This document shows positions 1-12,849 of a stretch of 64,000 nt of DNA, in pieces. The position numbers were made by a program, and so were the translations under genes. The notes under the pieces are model-generated. The model worked only from the letters and a program-made list of their open reading frames with translations. It had not been told where the DNA came from and searched no databases. The stretch comes from Symsagittifera roscoffensis. Taxonomy: Eukaryota; Xenacoelomorpha; Acoela; Convolutidae. How positions within the stretch are numbered: the first letter of the stretch is position 1; each line of letters opens with the position of its first letter. The stretch is taken from positions 20,259,789 through 20,323,788 of the forward strand of contig NC_087062.1 of NCBI RefSeq assembly GCF_963678635.1, read 5' to 3'.

Positions 1-629
1 ATAGGTTGACAAAATTGATGACCAGAAAAAGTGTAGGTAAAACAGTGGTATCAGGGTCCGGGTTAAAAACAAATGTGTCAAAAGGGGTTCCAAATCACGC
101 TAATTATAAACAGATATAGCAATTAAGTACAGCAATGGGCACAGCTCATTCGGTTTCAAGACTTTTCTAATCGTAAAAAAACCTGCGTCATTTGCACTTA
201 TTTATGTTGTTTTAATTGTCATCAGCGAGGCAATAAATTGAACACTTTTGAAGGACTTTATTTACCGTAGGAGCCCTGTTAGTTCCTTGAAGCACCTCTA
301 TCACACTTGTACCAAAAAGTATTATATAAAAATCCATGCTTCTTTATGCCATTTTATAGGGAGGTCCTCGCCAAAAATTTCAGATTCAAAATAAATTATT
401 TTTCGTAAGAAATATAAAAATTGCTGAACAAAGGTGTAGCAACCTGATCATGGCACTCCAACGGTTACAGTTTTGGAATTTTGTTTCATTTTTTATCTAA
501 ATGCATATCAAAACATGCACCTTTTGAGCTTCAAACAACCTAGAAGACTGTATATAATCTATATAAGAATCTATATAATGACCAATTAATGCAAGAGCAA
601 CATTTTATTTCCCTTTCTGTGAAAATTGT
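1..629. other. AT-rich sequence, no gene seen
   Basis: No open frame with coding character and no recognised repeat was found. The sequence is T/A-rich with scattered poly-T and poly-A. Confidence 0.5.
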
Positions 630-1417
630 CCCGTATCCAGTTTCAAACGGCATTAATAATCAATTTTAATATGATTTTAGTACCAGTCTTACAAAAATTG
701 AGAAAAAAATGATTGTAATAACTCAATAATTGATAATAATCTCTCTTTTTGAAATCAAACATAATCAATTATAATACATTATAATCGATTATAATCGATT
801 ATTTTAATCCGAAATTCTGCTTCAATTATTTGCAGAAAAAATCCATTATAATTTATTATAATTGTTTATAACCCCTTTTGTTTGCCTATTTTGTCTTCGA
901 CCTTGCACCTGAATTGCTAATATTTCATGCTATGTGTAGACGTTGGTTTATACGAAAGTTGGGAAAATTGTTTTGAACAGTCTTAAAATCAATTCAAATT
1001 TATAACGTTTTTCTTTTTTCATTTATTTTTGATTATTTCACCTACCGCGGGATTCTTTATATGAAGGGATCTCTTTGAAACTTTTATTTCGTGGTATGAT
1101 TTTGTGTTCAGATGAACCAAGAGTGACAAGACATCTCACTTACAGTAGTTTTTGACAGAAAATGCCTTATAATCTATTATAACAGATTATAAAACAATAT
1201 AAAAGATTATGAGAGATTATAGAAGATTCTCGCAAAAATTATGATCAAATATAATTGATTATAATTTATTATAATTTCACAAAAATTTTTATCATTATAA
1301 TGGATTAAAAATCGTTAAAACATCAAAATTTGGTGATTATAAGTAATAATATTTTTGATAAAAGTACAATTATAATTGTAATATAATCGATTATTTTCTT
1401 TTTTACTGAGTGCGGGT
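630..1417. repeat. AT-rich foldback/MITE-like element, chimeric ends
   Basis: The left end (cccgtatccagtttcaaacg) resembles the ends of the elements at 28387-29325 and 48114-49080. The right end (ttttactgagtgcgggt) is the end type of the elements at 3854-4882 and 10503-11566. The interior is dense in ATTATAAT/ATAATCGATTAT-like palindromic words. Around 1045-1120 it has the non-AT segment (ctaccgcggga... gtgttcagatgaa) shared with the other type-1 copies. No protein is encoded. It is best read as a non-autonomous element or a recombinant of two relatives. Confidence 0.6.
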
Positions 1418-1558
1418 TACTACTTTATTTCTATTTCTAAATTGGCTTACGTGTCATCAGTTCGACAAATCGCAAGAACTCGGCTAAGTGTATAATAGTC
1501 TTTCTAAGAAAAAAATTTAAACATTTAAAGTTTTTCTTTGGGAATATTTCTCATCTAT

Positions 1559-1929
1559 ACCCACCTGCATTCAAGTTTAGGCGTAGTTAATCAATTATAA
1601 CGTACAATTATGTTCATTTTAAACAATTTTAATTAATTATAATGGTTTGTAACTATCAATTACATTTGTGATATTTTCCAAGAGGTTATAATCTCTAATA
1701 ATCGATTATAAACGTAATATTTTCAAAAAATATAAATAGAAAATGATTATAATAATTGGAATGATAGATTAATAAAAGATTATAAAAGATTAAAATTTAT
1801 CATAATTGACTATAATTTGATTTTAAAAAGAGAAATTATAAACAATTAAAAATTCATAATAAACTTTAAAAATTCTGGTACTAAAAACATTATATAATCG
1901 ATTATTAACGCTTGGAACTAGTTGCGTGC
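1559..1929. repeat. Short AT-rich MITE-like copy (type 1, internally deleted)
   Basis: It begins with cacctgcattcaagtttagg and ends with attaacgcttggaactagttg. These are diverged versions of the two ends of the 48114-49080 element, in the same orientation. At about 370 nt it lacks the central segment found in the 940-970-nt copies. The interior is made of ATTATAA-type words. Confidence 0.5.
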
Positions 1930-3853
1930 AGTCTCGTAGTTCAGAAAAACGAACGTAAGTGGAACGACTGAAATACTTTTTTGGTTGAACAAAAATTTCT
2001 ATCTTAGAACTTTGTTTGTAAAATTATTGGGCTCTTTGAGTATTGAAAGAAAGCTGTTTTTTCGTAAAAGAAAGTTGTTTGGTAAAAAAGTACATAGAAG
2101 TATTTTGTACAAAAGTTCTTATTCTATAAATTTTCAAAAATAAACGTGATATTTGCTCTAAAAAAGTTTATTAACGGAATTTCATTGATTGAATTTTTGC
2201 AATTGGCCACGTGAGCTATCCAAAAGATTTGCATCGCAACAATTAGATGCTGACTAAAAATCTTCAGGCCTGACTTAAGAAGTTATTTCAATCTATAGAC
2301 TACCCTTTCCAAACTATATGACACTAATTGTTGAAACGGATGTTTTTTACCCAAAAAAGTTATCAACCTGAATTGTATAACTTAGAAACTGATTTTTTTA
2401 AATTAAAAAAAAAATGTTGTATCGAAACTTATTGTTCAAAATGCATGTTTTATAATTACAATTTGAAAAGTTTCGCTTGCATAATTTTTTTTAAGATAAT
2501 ACCCGAAATGATTTTTTTATCTGTGTGGAAAAGTACGGTATGGAAACGTATTCAATTTTTTTTTGATATATTTTTTTGTTTCTTTTTTGAACAAAAATTG
2601 TTTTGTAAGAACTTTTCGTTTAAGAAAAGTGCGTAAAAGGGAAGTAACATACAAACTAAATAAGAGGTTCTAAAACGGTTGAGTAGTCAACCCGGATTTC
2701 TATGGTGCGCAGTGTAAGTGTTTGACGACTGCAGTTATCTATCAAAGACTACTAAGTGATGGCTAAAATTAAATATACGAGTTGGAAACTTATGTCAATC
2801 ATAAGACATGTGTTTTTTTAGCAAACGGGAAATCGAGTTTCTGGTTATAAGCTGGTAGTGGCTACAATTTGAAAAAAAAACAGTTTTTTGTCATATCGTC
2901 ATCTTCTTTTGATTTTGATCATTTTTTCAACTCGAATATGAATGGTAAAAAACGAATAAAAGTTTTGTTTGTTAATAGCCTAAAAAGTAACTTTTAGCGT
3001 AAATTTTGCCGAATTCGTTTGAACTCATGCACCTTTTCAACATTGTGAAATTTTGTTTATGTAAAATGTAGAAATGGTTTTTATAGGTCCTCAAATTGAG
3101 AAATTCAATTAATCTTGAACTTTTGTATACCATTCGAGCTTTGAGTTTTGATGCGATTATTTTTAATAGTTACTATACGAGTTCGCATCTTTTAAACCTT
3201 GTGAAATATCACCATTGTGCGAAAAATTTCATAGTTTTTCAGTTCTTCAGGCCCATTTATGGATGTTGGATTTTTTATTCAATTCTATTATGTGGAAGAT
3301 AGAGATGAAGAGTTTGGAATTGAGGGTCTGAAAATTGAGGAATTCAAACAATAATTGAACATTTGTAAACCGTTCATGGCTTGAGTTTTGAAACGATTAT
3401 TTCCAATAGTTACTATATGGGTTTTTTTTTCATGATGTGCGACTAAGATCTCTAACAAATCTCATAGTTTCTCAGTTGTTCAGACCCATTCATGGATAAC
3501 TTGTCGGGTTTTATCCGATGCTAATATAGTTACTCGAAAAAACTCTTTCAAAACATTGATTGTGAGATTGTTTTCAAGTCATATCAGTCGTGAGATTCAT
3601 TCTCGTGAGTAATTGCTTCGAAACAGCTTTTATATTGTCAGGAAAAGCAGATCTAATTCCTTTGATATTCAAACTACTTAACATTTAAGGCAGCAGGACA
3701 ATTTACCTTACTCTAATCGACCCTATGCTCATTTTATCCTATACCATTTGCCAAATTACAATTATCCCACAATTAGGTTTAATCTATCTTTTATCACACT
3801 GGGTGTCATGGACATCCATGGAAGTGTTAATTCAGTTAAGTTCGACCATGTAG
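1930..3853. other. No gene seen; contains a direct duplication
   Basis: The open frames here are short, very Phe/Lys-rich and show no domain or splice context. A diverged direct duplication lies inside. The block about 3085-3262 (fragments ttgagaaattcaa, tgagttttgatgcgattatt, atagttactata, cccatttatggat) recurs at about 3326-3500 with the same order of landmarks. Confidence 0.5.
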
Positions 3854-4882
3854 CCCACACTCAGTAAAAAGAGGAAAGAATTGATTATAATCGATTAAAA
3901 TGGATTATATTGTTACTTTTTTTTCGATACAATAAAAATCCTTATAATCGATTATAATCGATTATTTAACGAAAGTTTTTTTTTCTCAAATTTTATTGAA
4001 TTATAATCCGTTATAATGGATTATAATCCATTTTTATTCACCAAATTTGTCATCGCTTCATTTGGTTTCAGTTTTGTTTTGTTTTGTGTGCTTTTCAGTT
4101 GGTTTCCGCACTAAAAGAAGCTGTAATTTTTTTTTATTTGTAGCCACCAGCGGATATAAGAAGGGGGACCTCAAAATAGTGGGGATCTCAAAAAAGTGGA
4201 GGGGGGAATGGGGAGACCTTTTCGATCCCCCCCCACTTTTTTGAGATCCCCCACTATTTTTAAAAAATAGATCCCCTCTTTGAGATCCCCTCTAAAAATT
4301 TTTAATGGCGCCTAATATACATTAATTTTGAGGGGAGTTCGCGCCGGAAAAAAAACGACTTTTTGGTCAAATTTTTCAAAAAAAAAGGCCAAAAAATGCC
4401 TTTTTTGGCCCATTTTATTTTCAAAATTTTGCCTGCGGTGCGAAATGCCTTGGGAAAGCTTGAAATCAATGGAACCTTTATAGGGTTTAGTAGACCCCCT
4501 TCTTGCGAAAATCCTAGATCCGCCCCTGGTTTACTGATTCTCACTTCTTACTGATTTTTACTGTTTTCATGCAGAATAGCTAAATTATAATCCATTATAA
4601 TTGTTTTTTTTTGTGAAATACTAATTTGATAGAAAAAGGGATTATAATATATTATAAAAGATTATAATAGTTTATAAAAGATTATGAGAGATTTTCGGAA
4701 AAATTATTATGAATTTTAATTGATTTTAATTAATTAAAATTTCACCAAAAAGGTTATCATTACAATCGGTTATAAATTGTTTAAACATCTAAAATTTGCG
4801 CTTATAATTAATTATAATTTTGCTAAAAGTACGATTATAATTATAATATAATGGATTATTTTCTCTTCTTAATGAGTGCGGT
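3854..4882. repeat. AT-rich foldback/MITE-like element, type 2, with nested hAT MITE
   Basis: The terminal inverted repeats are cccacactcagtaaaaagag on the left and ctcttcttaatgagtgcgg on the right. Both flanks of the interior consist of ATTATAATCGATTATAAT words. A non-AT centre (4060-4140 and 4530-4600) is shared with 10740-10826 and 11229-11290. A second transposon (4144-4529) interrupts it. No transposase frame is present. Confidence 0.65.
4144..4529. mobile_element. hAT-type MITE (CAGGGGCGGATC family), nested
   Basis: It ends in ctagatccgcccctgg, the inverted form of the family terminus CAGGGGCGGATCTAGG. The left end has decayed to ccaccagcggat. The interior includes a long imperfect palindrome (4167-4262: cctcaaaatagtgggg... 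cccccactattttt) and the family core about tttggccc/gcgccggaaaaa. hAT elements classically start CAGGG and make 8-bp duplications; here the flanks are too diverged to show one. Confidence 0.6.
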
Positions 4883-7800
4883 AGACTCATAATTTGTCTC
4901 GGTTAATAATTCAAACAATTTGTTGGCTGGATTAAAATTTTTGACAAATAAAGTAGCATTTGAGATAAAGTTAACCCTCATTAAACATTTGTTCAACCTA
5001 ATGTTATTTTGAATGTGTCTGTGATTGTTGTTGCAATCTTAATTTTTTTCGGAGTTTCGAAAATTGAACGAAATCCTTATATCTGGGGAGTTTTTTAGGC
5101 CAATTTCGATATTTTTTTGTATATATAACCTAATTTGACTAATTTTTTGCGTCTAACATTTTGATACTAAGAGCTAGATTTCAAAAACAAACAAAAGTTT
5201 ATCTCTACAAGTTTTTTTTGAAAATTCGAGGAGTTCAAAAATCTTGCCAATTTTGCGTAAAACAGATAAACAGCTAAAAGTTTTCACTTTTTTATTAACG
5301 CTTGGCAAATGAATTGCAAAATTTTGGCTCTGAAATCGTTTTGGTTTTAATCGATGCATTTAAATTGATCAATCATTGCGCCAAGAAATGCTGTATATCC
5401 ACTTTGCTATTTACATCGATTGTTTGGGAAGATTTCAAAATGCATGAATTTTTAGATTGTTTTTCATTTTTTTGAAAAAATTATCGATATATTAAAAATA
5501 TATTTTTAATCAAAATAGGAAAAATGCGCAGTAAAATTTTCATACACGGGGATCGTAATTTTGCAAAATTTTTGTGCCGTGAAAAGCATCAGAGCTAAAG
5601 TTGAAAGGCTGAAAAATCTTATAGGAAAACGACGGAGAATGAGTGTAAGCAACTGCTGTTTTGATATGGTGCGGGAACAAATGCATCCTAGTTTGTTGAT
5701 TATTTGAGGCTGTTCGCAGTCTTGAAGAGATCTCGAATAAATTCTTGGCACCCCTCTTAGTTTCTTGATAAATCAGTAATGATCAGTTTATCGCTAGTTT
5801 CGTCTTGTAAGCATATTTTATAAAATTTACCCTGCTGTTAAAAACGCTTTCCATTTTTTATAATTTTTGAAAAACTACTCTGATGGAAACCTCCTGTGCT
5901 TTTTGTTCAACAAACTGGTGACCTTTCTTGTTACATAGTTAGTTGGCTTTTTTAATTAACTAATAGTTAATTCGTGTAATGCCTGACAGTGTTTATTCTT
6001 TCTTAACCGATTTTTTTCCAAATGATTTTTTTTGTGATGTGCAACTGAAAAACTGAATCTAGTAAAACTTCTGATAATTTTTTTTCAATTATCTCATTTT
6101 AGATTGCACTCGGGCTATGACATTGATACTGCATGAGACGAATTTTTTAAAAAGAATAATACATGAACACGCAGAACTGTTGGCAGTGACTAATTGTGCC
6201 GCTGCCCTTACGTTTATTATCAGCAGCGTTTGGCCCTTGAATCAGACTTTCTCGCTCAACTACTTTTGGTCAAACGCTTTGGTACAAATTTCAAAGAAAA
6301 TCACGGAGTATTTGTGCTCGAATAAATGATTTTCTTCCTGTCGTTTTTCGACTTGCTAAAAAGCAGTTTGTGAAGAAAGAGTCTTAAAATAAAGCAATGA
6401 TGGCCAATAACAAATCCTTTTTTACAATAGGTGTGGTAGAAAGATTTTCAAAAAGATTGAAAAACCTTATTCTTGATTGAAAATTTGTGGGTAAAAACGG
6501 TATATGCTGTCTGTGATATCTTTCCAAAAAAATCTATTGTCATTTTCCGGAAGTTTTTTTTTTTCATTTTGTTAGCGTCTAACTCTCTAATGCAAATGAA
6601 ACTACGTTTAAAAAATTTATCTGGAGTCGCAATTAGTTTGCAATTAGTTAGGATGTCATTTCCACTCAAATTTTTAAAATAATCAAATGACAGCTTAGTT
6701 TGTCTACAAAATGCCATTTGTAATTTTTGGCTTGAAAGAAAAACTTCTCAAAACGCTGTGCCCAAAGAACTGTAACACGTGTAAATTGGAAATTCTTGTT
6801 ATTTTTTTTCCCACATATTCCAACAACTTTTAAAAGGAAAGAACTGAATTACGCTCTGATTGAACTGAATTTAAAATTCCATAAATTTTGTTTAAAATTC
6901 AGATTTCAGATTTAGCTACTACAACAAACAATTCAATTCATATCTAGAGCCTTGAAAAAAGAGAAAGGGAGAGTGTTTTAATGAGCAGAAGACCTGTTTA
7001 ATTTTTGTTTAGTTATTTCGTTATTTGATTAGCATCAGGAATTGTTGTTTTCGGAACTTTTTGTGTAACTCTCATTTTTCATTTTGAGTGGGTCGTTAGT
7101 TTTCGTGCTGTTAAAATTGTATGTTCCTGCTATTTTTTTGCTGACATTTTTTATTGCATCGACTATTTTATTGTTAATTGTCGTTGTTGATAAACTTGTT
7201 ATTTTTCAACGAATCCAGATTACGAATCAGAATGAAACCTCTTCACTCATAATTTGGTTTGCAGTGAGCGGCAAGATAGTAAGACTGAATCTGATATTTT
7301 CAATCATTACCAAAAAAAAGTCTGAAACTTTGGTTTTTAATATTGGTGTCATTTGCATAAATTGTTTTCATATTTTAATGTATAGATATTTTTTTTTTGT
7401 AATTCAATAATTAAATTGTGTTGATAGTAGGTACTTCATAACCAGAATTGCAGGTTTAGGATGCTATAATAGCAATCATAGCCATCAAGTAAATAAATAA
7501 CCAAAACAAAGGAAAAACCTATTTTTTTTATAGTTTTTTTTCTTCAATTTTTGGCCATTTTGAAGGAGTTGAAAAGGGTTGAAATGAAATTTCAGGACTG
7601 AAAAAAATTTGACTTCGGTTGAACACCAGAAAAACAAAGAAAAGCAAATATCACAGAATGTTTCAACCTGATTTATGAGGAAACTTCAAAAATTCAGTTT
7701 TTTCAATTGTGTCTTGTGTGCGTGATGTAATGAAAGCATCTGAACGAAAGCTCAGATTGACGTATTTAATATTGTCAGTTGAGTTGGCAGTTTGGGCGTC

Positions 7801-9380
7801 AAGTATTTTGGAAAATTGACTAAAAAACATAAAAATCAGAAATGTTACTATTTTCCAGCTTTTCAATTTTTTACTCTTCTGATAAGAAAAGGCATTGCAA
7901 TCGGGTACTAGACTTTTTCCGTAAACAACTTTGTTCACAGAATGGTCGCATGGTAAGAAAGGCATGTTTGCTTAATAACGTGGTAACTGTTTTGGCTGCA
8001 TGCGATTACCACGCGTCATTTAGTTATGTTAAGTTAAGAGTTGGGAATGAGTTTTTGGAGGATTCGAAATGTTTGGTACATTTTCGGCACGGATATCGGT
8101 CGGCTTCAACTGTCGGCTTATTTTTCTGATGTGTTTATTCTACATTGATATTATATAAATTTTCATTGGTATTATAACAATTGTACTCTAAATAGGTATT
8201 TTCGAACTCTAACGAAAAATTTTTTACATATCTGAACCACCTCCTAAGCCTTCCATAATACATTTTTTTCGCATCAAAACTTTTTCGGCCCAAATGATTT
8301 CGATCTTTTTTATCGCCGTCGTGCGTAGCCTAAATTTGAGTACTTTGAATAAAAACGTTGTTGAATAAAAACTGTAACAGAATTTATAGGTCAAGTTTTT
8401 AATGACAACATTTTTGTTTTCAATTTTTTCAACCTTTTTGTTCCGGCTTGATAAATTTCGGCCCATATACCAAGTTATAGGCCTGATATTGCGTTTTTGA
8501 CAAATTAAAATAGTGTGTGAGAGTGTGCTTGTCTGTGTTTTTAGGGTGAGGGGGTTATTCTTATTGTCCTATTTTTTTTTTGATTTTTTCGACTTTTTCG
8601 TTTTCATTTTTTTGGGTTTAATAGGTTCCGGTCTATATTACGGTCGTTTAGTTGTCTCTTACTGTTTCATTTGACGGGCAAATAAAGTTTTTTGAGTGTT
8701 TTGAGGCTGAGCGAGACATAGTAATTTTTGATAAATTTTAAGTGTTGATGTTTTTTTTGGGCTTACAGGGTTTCTGCCGAGATATTTTCAGCTTCGTTAC
8801 TGCTGGGTAAATTATCTTCCAAATATAATTTCACGTTAAATTGTTTCGACATGTTTTTGTTTCAAAACTAGCCTTATTCGTTGTGATAGTCTAGTTGTTT
8901 TGGCATAATTCATTTTTTTTTTCGATTTTTTTCTTGTGTTGTATACCAAGTGTTCCGAAGCTCAGCTTCGGCTGTGTGCCAAAAATATTTCCGAACTTTT
9001 AAATTTTTTTATTCACAAAATGGCACTCTAAACCTGAGTAATATTAAAAATTTGGAACTCAAAAAAGTTTCTGTGCAAAAAATAGACTTAAACCAAATTT
9101 TCTCACAAATTTTTGAGAATTGTTTTGGAAATTTTGAAATATCGTTCAAATTTAGACTGAAAGCCCTTTAATATGATATAACACTCTACTCATTCTGTTG
9201 ATTAGCTGTGGTACTTGATTTTTTTTGCGAAAAATAAACGATTTTCCGTGGAAAAAAAATTTCTCCCTGCTTTCAATGGTGGGTACAATAAAGAGCTAGT
9301 TGTGCCTGTTCTCGAGACTCTTCTACTCTTTTTAGCAGAAAATCACTCTGAATAGCAAGAATATTGAAAGATCTTTTTGG
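4883..9380. other. Long region without a supported gene
   Basis: T-rich sequence with only short frames. A segment at about 6117-6329 is less AT-rich and preceded by a plausible acceptor (ctcattttag at 6095-6104), but nothing else supports an exon. At about 7893-7950 there is a copy of a dispersed motif (gggtactagactttttcc) also found near 19485, 42395 and 57327. No RNA gene was seen. Confidence 0.4.
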
Positions 9381-10103
9381 AATCCGAAAATCTGTTTTAG
9401 AATCGGAGTATATTTTTTAGCGCTCGAGTTACGACTAAATGTGCTTTTTTAAAAAGAAAACTGAAAGTTACGGGGAATCACCAAATCGCATAATAGTTTT
9501 CCGCCATGTCTAAGCACTAACCACTGCTAAGCAGAAGTGTTGCGCGCGGCGCAATTGTTAGGAAAATTAAAGAAGATATGTTTTTCTCCGTTTTTAATAG
9601 ATTGATAAACGGGTAACTATTATCGGAGTGCGGTCTGTATTTAGACAACCGCGTATTCCTACTCGTCAGTAAGCAGACAAACACTGTATGAACCAGTCAG
9701 AATTGAGATGAGAAAGCAAATTTAAAAATAAATAACAATTGTTTATTAATTTCTTTCTTGTCTCAATTCTGATTGGTTCATACATCATTTGTCTGCTTAC
9801 TGACGAGTAGGACTATGCGGTTGTCTAAATACAGACCGCACTCCGATAATAGTTACCCGTTTATCAATCTATTAAAAACGCAGAAAAACATATCTTCTTT
9901 AATTTTCCTAACAATTGCGCCGCGCGCACCACTTTTGCTTGGCAGTGGTTAGTGCTTAGACATGGCAGAAAACTACTATGTGGTTTGGTGATTCCCCGTA
10001 ACTTTCAGTTATTTTTTTGAAGTTATTTTATAAAATTCTTTTTATATTTAGTCGTAACTCGAGCGAAAAAATATAATCCTATTCGAAAACAGATTTTCGG
10101 ATT
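9381..10103. repeat. Long foldback (inverted-repeat) element, about 720 nt
   Basis: The left arm 9381-9717 and right arm 9752-10103 are inverted copies. Examples are aatccgaaaatctgtttt against aaaacagattttcggatt, and taactattatcggagtgcgg against ccgcactccgataatagtta. The arms also share the GC-rich stretch gcgcgcggcgcaattgttag. They look roughly 90-95 percent identical by eye around a loop of about 35 nt. There is no coding capacity. This is typical of a foldback or long-hairpin MITE. Confidence 0.8.
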
Positions 10104-10502
10104 ATCTCTATTATCGTATTTATAGGCATTAGAAAAACTGCTAATCAGCAGTTTATCAAAAACTCAGCCTATCAGAAAGCATCCTCAAAAATTTGAGCTT
10201 TCAATAACCGAAATGAATACCCGTTGCATCATAAGTTCTAAAACTTCATGATGTAACGGTATTTATTTCTGCTTTATGAGAAATTCCATTTTTGGGGTGC
10301 GTTTGTGATTGGCTGAACTTAACATTTATTTTTAATTCAGATGTTCGATTTTAAAACCGCATCATTTTTCATTGGCAATATTGAAAGGAAACAGGTGTGA
10401 CTAATAAATTTCAGATTGTGTTCGGAATACAACATGAGTCCTTTTTGTTCCCCACACCTACTGAGTTAAAAGAAGTATGTTCTACAAAGTTTTTTTTAGC
10501 TC
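10104..10502. other. Spacer, nothing recognised
   Basis: AT-rich spacer between two mobile elements, with no open frame, RNA gene or repeat recognised. Confidence 0.5.
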
Positions 10503-11566
10503 CCCGCACTCAGTAAAATAAGAAAATAATAGATTATAGCGGATTTTTATTGTCAGTTTCCATAAATTTTAAAAATAATTGATTATACTGGATTATGTTG
10601 TTACTATTTTTCGAATAATAAAAATAATTATAACCGATTAAAATCGATTATTTTTTTTGAAAACTTTTTTTTCTCAAATTTTATTGAAATATAACCTATT
10701 ATAATGAATTATAGCCCCTTATTATTCAACAAGGGTCATCGCTTCATTTCGTTTTATTTTTGTTTTGTTTTGTGCGCTTTTCAGTTGGTTACCGAACTAA
10801 AAGAAACCGTAATTTTGTACTTATAGCCAGGGGCGTCCGATACCCCCCCTCCTCTGGGATAAGAACCCCTGCCGACTCAAAAGTTCCCCCCTTTGAACTA
10901 TCTGAGATATCCATTTTTGGACGGATCGTAAAAACTGTCTGAAGGCGCCATCATCACATTGTCTGCGCCGGTGGCAAAAATTTGAAAAAACGGGTCAATA
11001 AAGCAATTCTTTTGGTCAAAATTTTCCAAAAAGTGCCTAAAAACGCCTTTTTTGGCCTTTTTTTCAAAATTCCGCCCGCGGCACAGAAAATTGGACAAAA
11101 AAGGGTATTTTTTGTGCTCTGAGAGAACTCGGAAATATCAATTTGGTCGATCAAAAAAAAGGTCGACAAAATTTTGGAAAATTTTCTGAAAAACTGACCC
11201 TTCCTATAGAAATACTAGATCCGCCCCTACTTTTAGCAGAAACTTAAATAAAACTTGATTTTACTGTGTTTTCATGCAGAATAGCTAAAGTATAGTTCAT
11301 TATAATAAATTTTTTTGTGAGATAAAATTTTGATAGAAAAAGGGATTACAACATATTATAATAGATTATAAGAGATTGTCGGAAAAATTTTAATCAATTA
11401 TAATTGATTATAATTTATTAAATTATCACCGAAAGTTTTATCACTAAAATGGATTGTAAATTGTTTAAACATCTAAAATTGGCGCTTATAATTAATTATA
11501 ATTTTGCTATAAGTGCAATTATAATTATAATATAATAGATTATTTTCTCTTTTTACTGAGTGCGGG
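10503..11566. repeat. AT-rich foldback/MITE-like element, type 2, with nested hAT MITE
   Basis: The inverted ends are cccgcactcagtaaaa and ttttactgagtgcggg. It is colinear with the copy at 3854-4882, including the non-AT core (gtgcgcttttcagttggtt; ttttcatgcagaatagctaaa) and a hAT MITE inserted at the same internal point. ATTATAAT words fill both flanks. Confidence 0.7.
10827..11228. mobile_element. hAT-type MITE with near-perfect 8-bp target duplication
   Basis: The left end is ccaggggcgtcc and the right end ctagatccgcccct. The element is flanked by acttatag (10819-10826) and acttttag (11229-11236), 7 of 8 bases identical, which is the size expected for a hAT duplication. The interior matches the other family members (aaaacgccttttttggcc, cgcccgcggcacag) and has no transposase. 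Confidence 0.75.
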
Positions 11567-12312
11567 TCGTAGGGGACTAAAAAAATCATAGGGGACTTTT
11601 TGTGGTATCATATCAAATCCTCTGCAGTCTTGATACGGATTCCGAAAAGATATATTAAACAAGGATAGCCGGTTTCTGTGTAGGTAGCACAGAATGTTCC
11701 GATCATAATCTATAAAAATACAACAACATTCAAATAAGTGTCGTTTTTTGGCGTGGGTTAATAAAAGGAGCTGAACGAAAAAGTAGAGATTGGGCACATT
11801 CGAAAACCTTGCTAAAATAGGCAAATTGAAAAACAATTTTTAAAAACATGACCGGAAAACAGGTTAAAAAATCAAAAAAAAATCCAAATATTCTTCAATT
11901 GTGTTTGCAGATTTTTGAGTTTTTGAAGTTTTTGATCCCAAAAAGGCGCTAAAATACTCAAAAATCTAACGTAACTCGAATAAAACTAAGTTTTTTCTTT
12001 TTAAATCAAGAAATTGTAAGCTTTTCAGCCATTAAAATCAGCTATTGCAAGCCCTATATGTTATAATCAGTTTTTCACTTGAAAACGCAAATTAAAAACG
12101 AAAAATAGGCTGGAAAATTTGTTTTTTGTTTTTGTAGTGTTCAGTGATAGTGGTCATATTATGTGCTGCTTTAAGAGCGAATGACTAACCTTTTTATGAT
12201 GAGAATTTTTCAAGTTCAAAAAATCTTAGGAATTAGTCATTTTTGATCTTACTTCAAATTTATTTTGTATATGACCGAGAAGCGTTCCTTTTGGTGTGTG
12301 CACAAAACTTAC
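11567..12312. other. Intergenic or intron sequence downstream of the 12.3-kb exon
   Basis: No coding exon or repeat was recognised. If the exon at 12313-12849 belongs to a larger minus-strand gene, this is its first intron; I could not find the next exon. Confidence 0.4.
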
Positions 12313-12849
12313 CATTTCAGAAAATGCAGATTTGAAGTTTGCGGTATCCACGGAACTTCTGGAACCCGCTCCAGACAGTACCTCCGGGTACTCGGCTCCC
12401 ACCCATCTGCTTGGATTCGCACTTCGTGTCGACGAAGTCTCGACCGACCTCAAGATGTCGTCTTCACTTTGTGCGACTTCATGCTCCGAGTTGGTTCCAA
12501 AGTTAATATTTTGATCCGAATTTGACCTGGCACTCACGCTTTGCTTCAACTGTCGTTTGTTCAAGTTAGGAGGGAACGAATGACATGGCGTCAACGTCGG
12601 TAAGGAGTTGACCATTTTATCCAGTTCTTGTTGCTTTTGATCTTCCGGCTGCACGCTGGTGCTGCCGGGGCGCATTTCTTTCCGCCTGCTGCCTCGATTG
12701 CGAGACGGTAATGCCCCGATGACATTAGACAGCTCTCTGTTATCGAGACCAAAACATTGATCTTGAGGTACGAAATTTCTTTGATCGATTGCGGCTAAGT
12801 TCCGATGATTGTTGAGGGACTGAATACATTTGGATACGAAATTCTGCAT
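12313..12849 (-). CDS. Coding exon of an unidentified protein (partial)
   Basis: A 179-codon open exon runs on the minus strand from an ATG at 12849 to a strong donor (ATG|GTAAGTTTTG) at 12312, phase 0. Base composition is clearly less AT-rich than the surroundings, as for real exons here. The product is hydrophilic and rich in Ser, Asn, Arg and Gln (for example a SRSSVDTANFKSAFSEM end). It has no membrane segment and no domain I recognise; it looks largely disordered. The frame stays open 22 codons past the donor but becomes unlike coding sequence. An acceptor-like TTCAG lies 2 nt before the ATG, so this may be the first coding exon after a 5'-UTR intron. Downstream exons were not found, and the function is unknown. 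Confidence 0.55.

Noticed and set aside
6117-6329. Possible exon with acceptor
   Set aside because: There is only a short frame with no donor partner, domain or neighbour exon; left as a weak note.
12265-12525. Plus-strand frames at 12.3-12.5 kb
   Set aside because: The minus-strand frame is longer, has a strong donor and better composition.
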